Positions 7,801 through 8,450 of a DNA stretch of 8,450 nucleotides are shown here, piece after piece (the stretch's first letter is position 1; the number at the start of each line of letters is the position of its first letter). Below the pieces are notes generated by a model. That model did no database searches. It was given only the letters and a program-made list of their open reading frames with translations, and was not told the origin of the DNA. The DNA comes from an uncultured bacterium (GTDB lineage: Bacteria; Bacillota; Clostridia; Lachnospirales; Lachnospiraceae): NCBI GenBank assembly GCA_947088515.1, contig CAMUHA010000152.1, positions 1-8,450 on the forward strand. The letters are read 5' to 3'. The position numbers and the translations under genes are program-made.

Positions 7801-8450
7801 GAGTCTAAAGCATACCTGATTCCTTATGGTTCACGAATTAAAGTGCTGGATGGCCAGGCGCTTGAGGCTGGCGATGAGCTGACAGAAGGAAGCGTGAACC
7901 CCCATGACCTGTTAAAGATTAAGGGTATCCGTGCCGTACAGGACTACATGCTCCGTGAAGTGCAGAGAGTATACCGTCTGCAGGGTGTTGATATCAGTGA
8001 TAAGCATATTGAAGTTATTGTCCGTCAGATGCTGAAGAAAATCAGAATTGAGAACAACGGCGATACAGAGTTTCTCCCTGGAACCCTTGTGGATGTGCTG
8101 GAATATGAAGACATGAATGAACAGCTTTTCCATGAAGGAAAGGAACCGGCAGAGGGCAAGCAGGTAATGCTTGGAATCACCAAAGCGGCCCTTGCAACCA
8201 ATTCTTTCCTTTCAGCGGCATCCTTCCAGGAGACTACCAAGGTACTGACAGAAGCAGCTATTAAAGGAAAGATTGACCCGCTGGTAGGACTTAAGGAGAA
8301 TGTTATTATCGGTAAACTGATTCCTGCAGGTACAGGTATGAAGAGATACCGCAGTACCAGTCTTTCCACAGACAGTCATCTGATGGGAAGCGGCGATATG
8401 GATGAAGCGCTGGAAGAGGATATGGAAATCGATGTTGACGATTACAGTGA
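4828..8450 (+). CDS. rpoC: DNA-directed RNA polymerase subunit beta' (3' end outside window)
   Basis: This is the largest RNA polymerase subunit and holds the catalytic magnesium. I read 1207 complete codons with no stop or frameshift; two bases of the next codon remain at 8449-8450. The N-terminal zinc ribbon has Cys at 67, 69, 82 and 85. The clamp coiled coil that binds sigma is near 255-305. The lid and switch region runs from RRGRPVTGPGNRALKSLSDM (307 onward) to GKRVDYSGRSV. NADFDGDQM (454-462) supplies the magnesium-binding D456, D458 and D460. The bridge helix is about 759-790 (GARKGLSDTALRTADSGYLT). The second zinc site is C802, C886, C893 and C896. The trigger loop holds MRTFH (930-934) and lacks the large E. 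coli insert. The conserved C-terminal block QVMLGITKAALATNSFLSAA is followed by an acidic end. B. subtilis RpoC is about 1200 residues, so only a short piece is probably missing. The gene follows rpoB by 86 bases with no promoter seen, so the two are likely cotranscribed. Confidence 0.99.
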   Translation, partial: MAETKQEMYQPMTFDAIRIGLASPEKIKEWSRGEVLKPETINYRTLKPEKDGLFCEKIFGPSKDWECHCGKYKKIRYKGVVCDRCGVEVTKSSVRRERMGHIELAAPVSHIWYFKGIPSRMGLILDLSPRVLEKVLYFASYIVLDKGETELDYKQVLSEKEYQDARETWGNRFRVGMGAEAIKELLQAIDLETEAEELKTGLKESTGQKRARIIKRLEVVEAFRESGNEPAWMIMDAIPVIPPDLRPMVQLDGGRFATSDLNDLYRRIINRNNRLKRLLELGAPDIIVRNEKRMLQEAVDALIDNGRRGRPVTGPGNRALKSLSDMLKGKSGRFRQNLLGKRVDYSGRSVIVVGPELRIYQCGLPKEMAIELFKPFVMKELVARGISQNIKNAKKLVERLDTQVWDVLEEVIKEHPVMLNRAPTLHRLGIQAFEPILVEGKAIKLHPLVCTAFNADFDGDQMAVHLPLSVEAQAECRFLLLSPNNLLKPSDGGPVAVPSQDMVLGIYYLTQERPGAIGEGRTYKNVNEAILAYENGACTLHSRIKVRVTKKNGDGEMVSGIVESTLGRFLFNEILPQDLGYIDRSKPENLLLPEVDFHVGKKQLKQILEKVINTHGASITAEVLDLIKSTGYKYSTKAAMTVSISDMTVPAQKQEMLDEAQLTVDKISQNYRRGLITEEERYRAVVETWNETDKKLTDVLLAGLDKYNNIFMMADSGARGSNQQIKQLAGMRGLMADTTGRTIELPIKSNFREGLDVLEYFMSAHGARKGLSDTALRTADSGYLTRRMVDVSQELIIREVDCMEGRDEIPGMWVSAFMDGKETIEGLKDRITGRYACEDIVDREGNVIVKSNHMITPSRASKILSVGVDENGEPVEKVKIRTILTCRSHIGICAKCYGANMATGEAVQVGEAVGIIAAQSIGEPGTQLTMRTFHTGGVAGDDITQGLPRVEELFEARKPKGLAIIAEFGGVANIKDTKKKREIVITNNETGESKAYLIPYGSRIKVLDGQALEAGDELTEGSVNPHDLLKIKGIRAVQDYMLREVQRVYRLQGVDISDKHIEVIVRQMLKKIRIENNGDTEFLPGTLVDVLEYEDMNEQLFHEGKEPAEGKQVMLGITKAALATNSFLSAASFQETTKVLTEAAIKGKIDPLVGLKENVIIGKLIPAGTGMKRYRSTSLSTDSHLMGSGDMDEALEEDMEIDVDDYS

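Noticed and set aside
8025..8369. Minus-strand frame of 114 codons inside rpoC
   Set aside because: It lies wholly opposite a conserved part of rpoC and shows only shadow composition.
8448..8450. TGA as the last three bases, apparent rpoC stop
   Set aside because: The rpoC frame reads AGT at 8446-8448, so this TGA is out of frame and the gene continues past the window.
1..8450. A hidden mobile element, CRISPR array, toxin-antitoxin or other undescribed gene system
   Set aside because: Nearly all bases are accounted for by intact housekeeping genes in one direction, and the gaps are 95, 290 and 86 bases long. No terminal repeats, spaced repeats, tRNA-like folds or unexplained coding frames were found.

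Overview
This window is the core rpoBC segment of a Gram-positive genome. It reads left to right on the + strand: the last 35 codons of rplJ (L10), complete rplL (L7/L12), a 290-base control region, complete rpoB (RNA polymerase beta, 1289 residues) and the first 1207 codons of rpoC (beta'). The rpoC frame is still open when the window ends. The minus strand shows no credible gene.

The likely source is a member of the Clostridia, most probably Lachnospiraceae. Beta and beta' lack the large inserts of the E. coli subunits in the beta flap region and the beta' trigger loop. RpoB instead carries an insert of about 40 residues before the DGRTGE motif and a long acidic tail, and both resemble Lachnospiraceae RpoB as I remember it. 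Ribosome-binding sites are of the strong Gram-positive kind. This placement is a judgement from motifs, with no database search behind it.

Layout: rplJ ends at 108, and rplL follows after a short gap with a GC-rich patch and a strong Shine-Dalgarno. Straight after rplL is a textbook intrinsic terminator (612-649). About 90 bases further on is a near-consensus sigma-A promoter (TTGACT, 17 bases, TAGAAT; 743-771). The predicted rpoB leader of about 95 bases holds two possible hairpins, the first directly followed by six T. The rpoB-rpoC gap of 86 bases contains a strong bulged hairpin and the rpoC ribosome-binding site.

The genes belong to one expression unit: L10 and L12 form the ribosomal stalk, and beta plus beta' form the catalytic core of RNA polymerase. 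The terminator followed by a promoter would let the cell set polymerase output separately from stalk-protein output. All catalytic and structural motifs I checked in beta and beta' are intact. I see no mobile element, CRISPR array, RNA gene or undescribed system here. The observations worth following are the control elements between genes and some lineage-specific features of the polymerase subunits.
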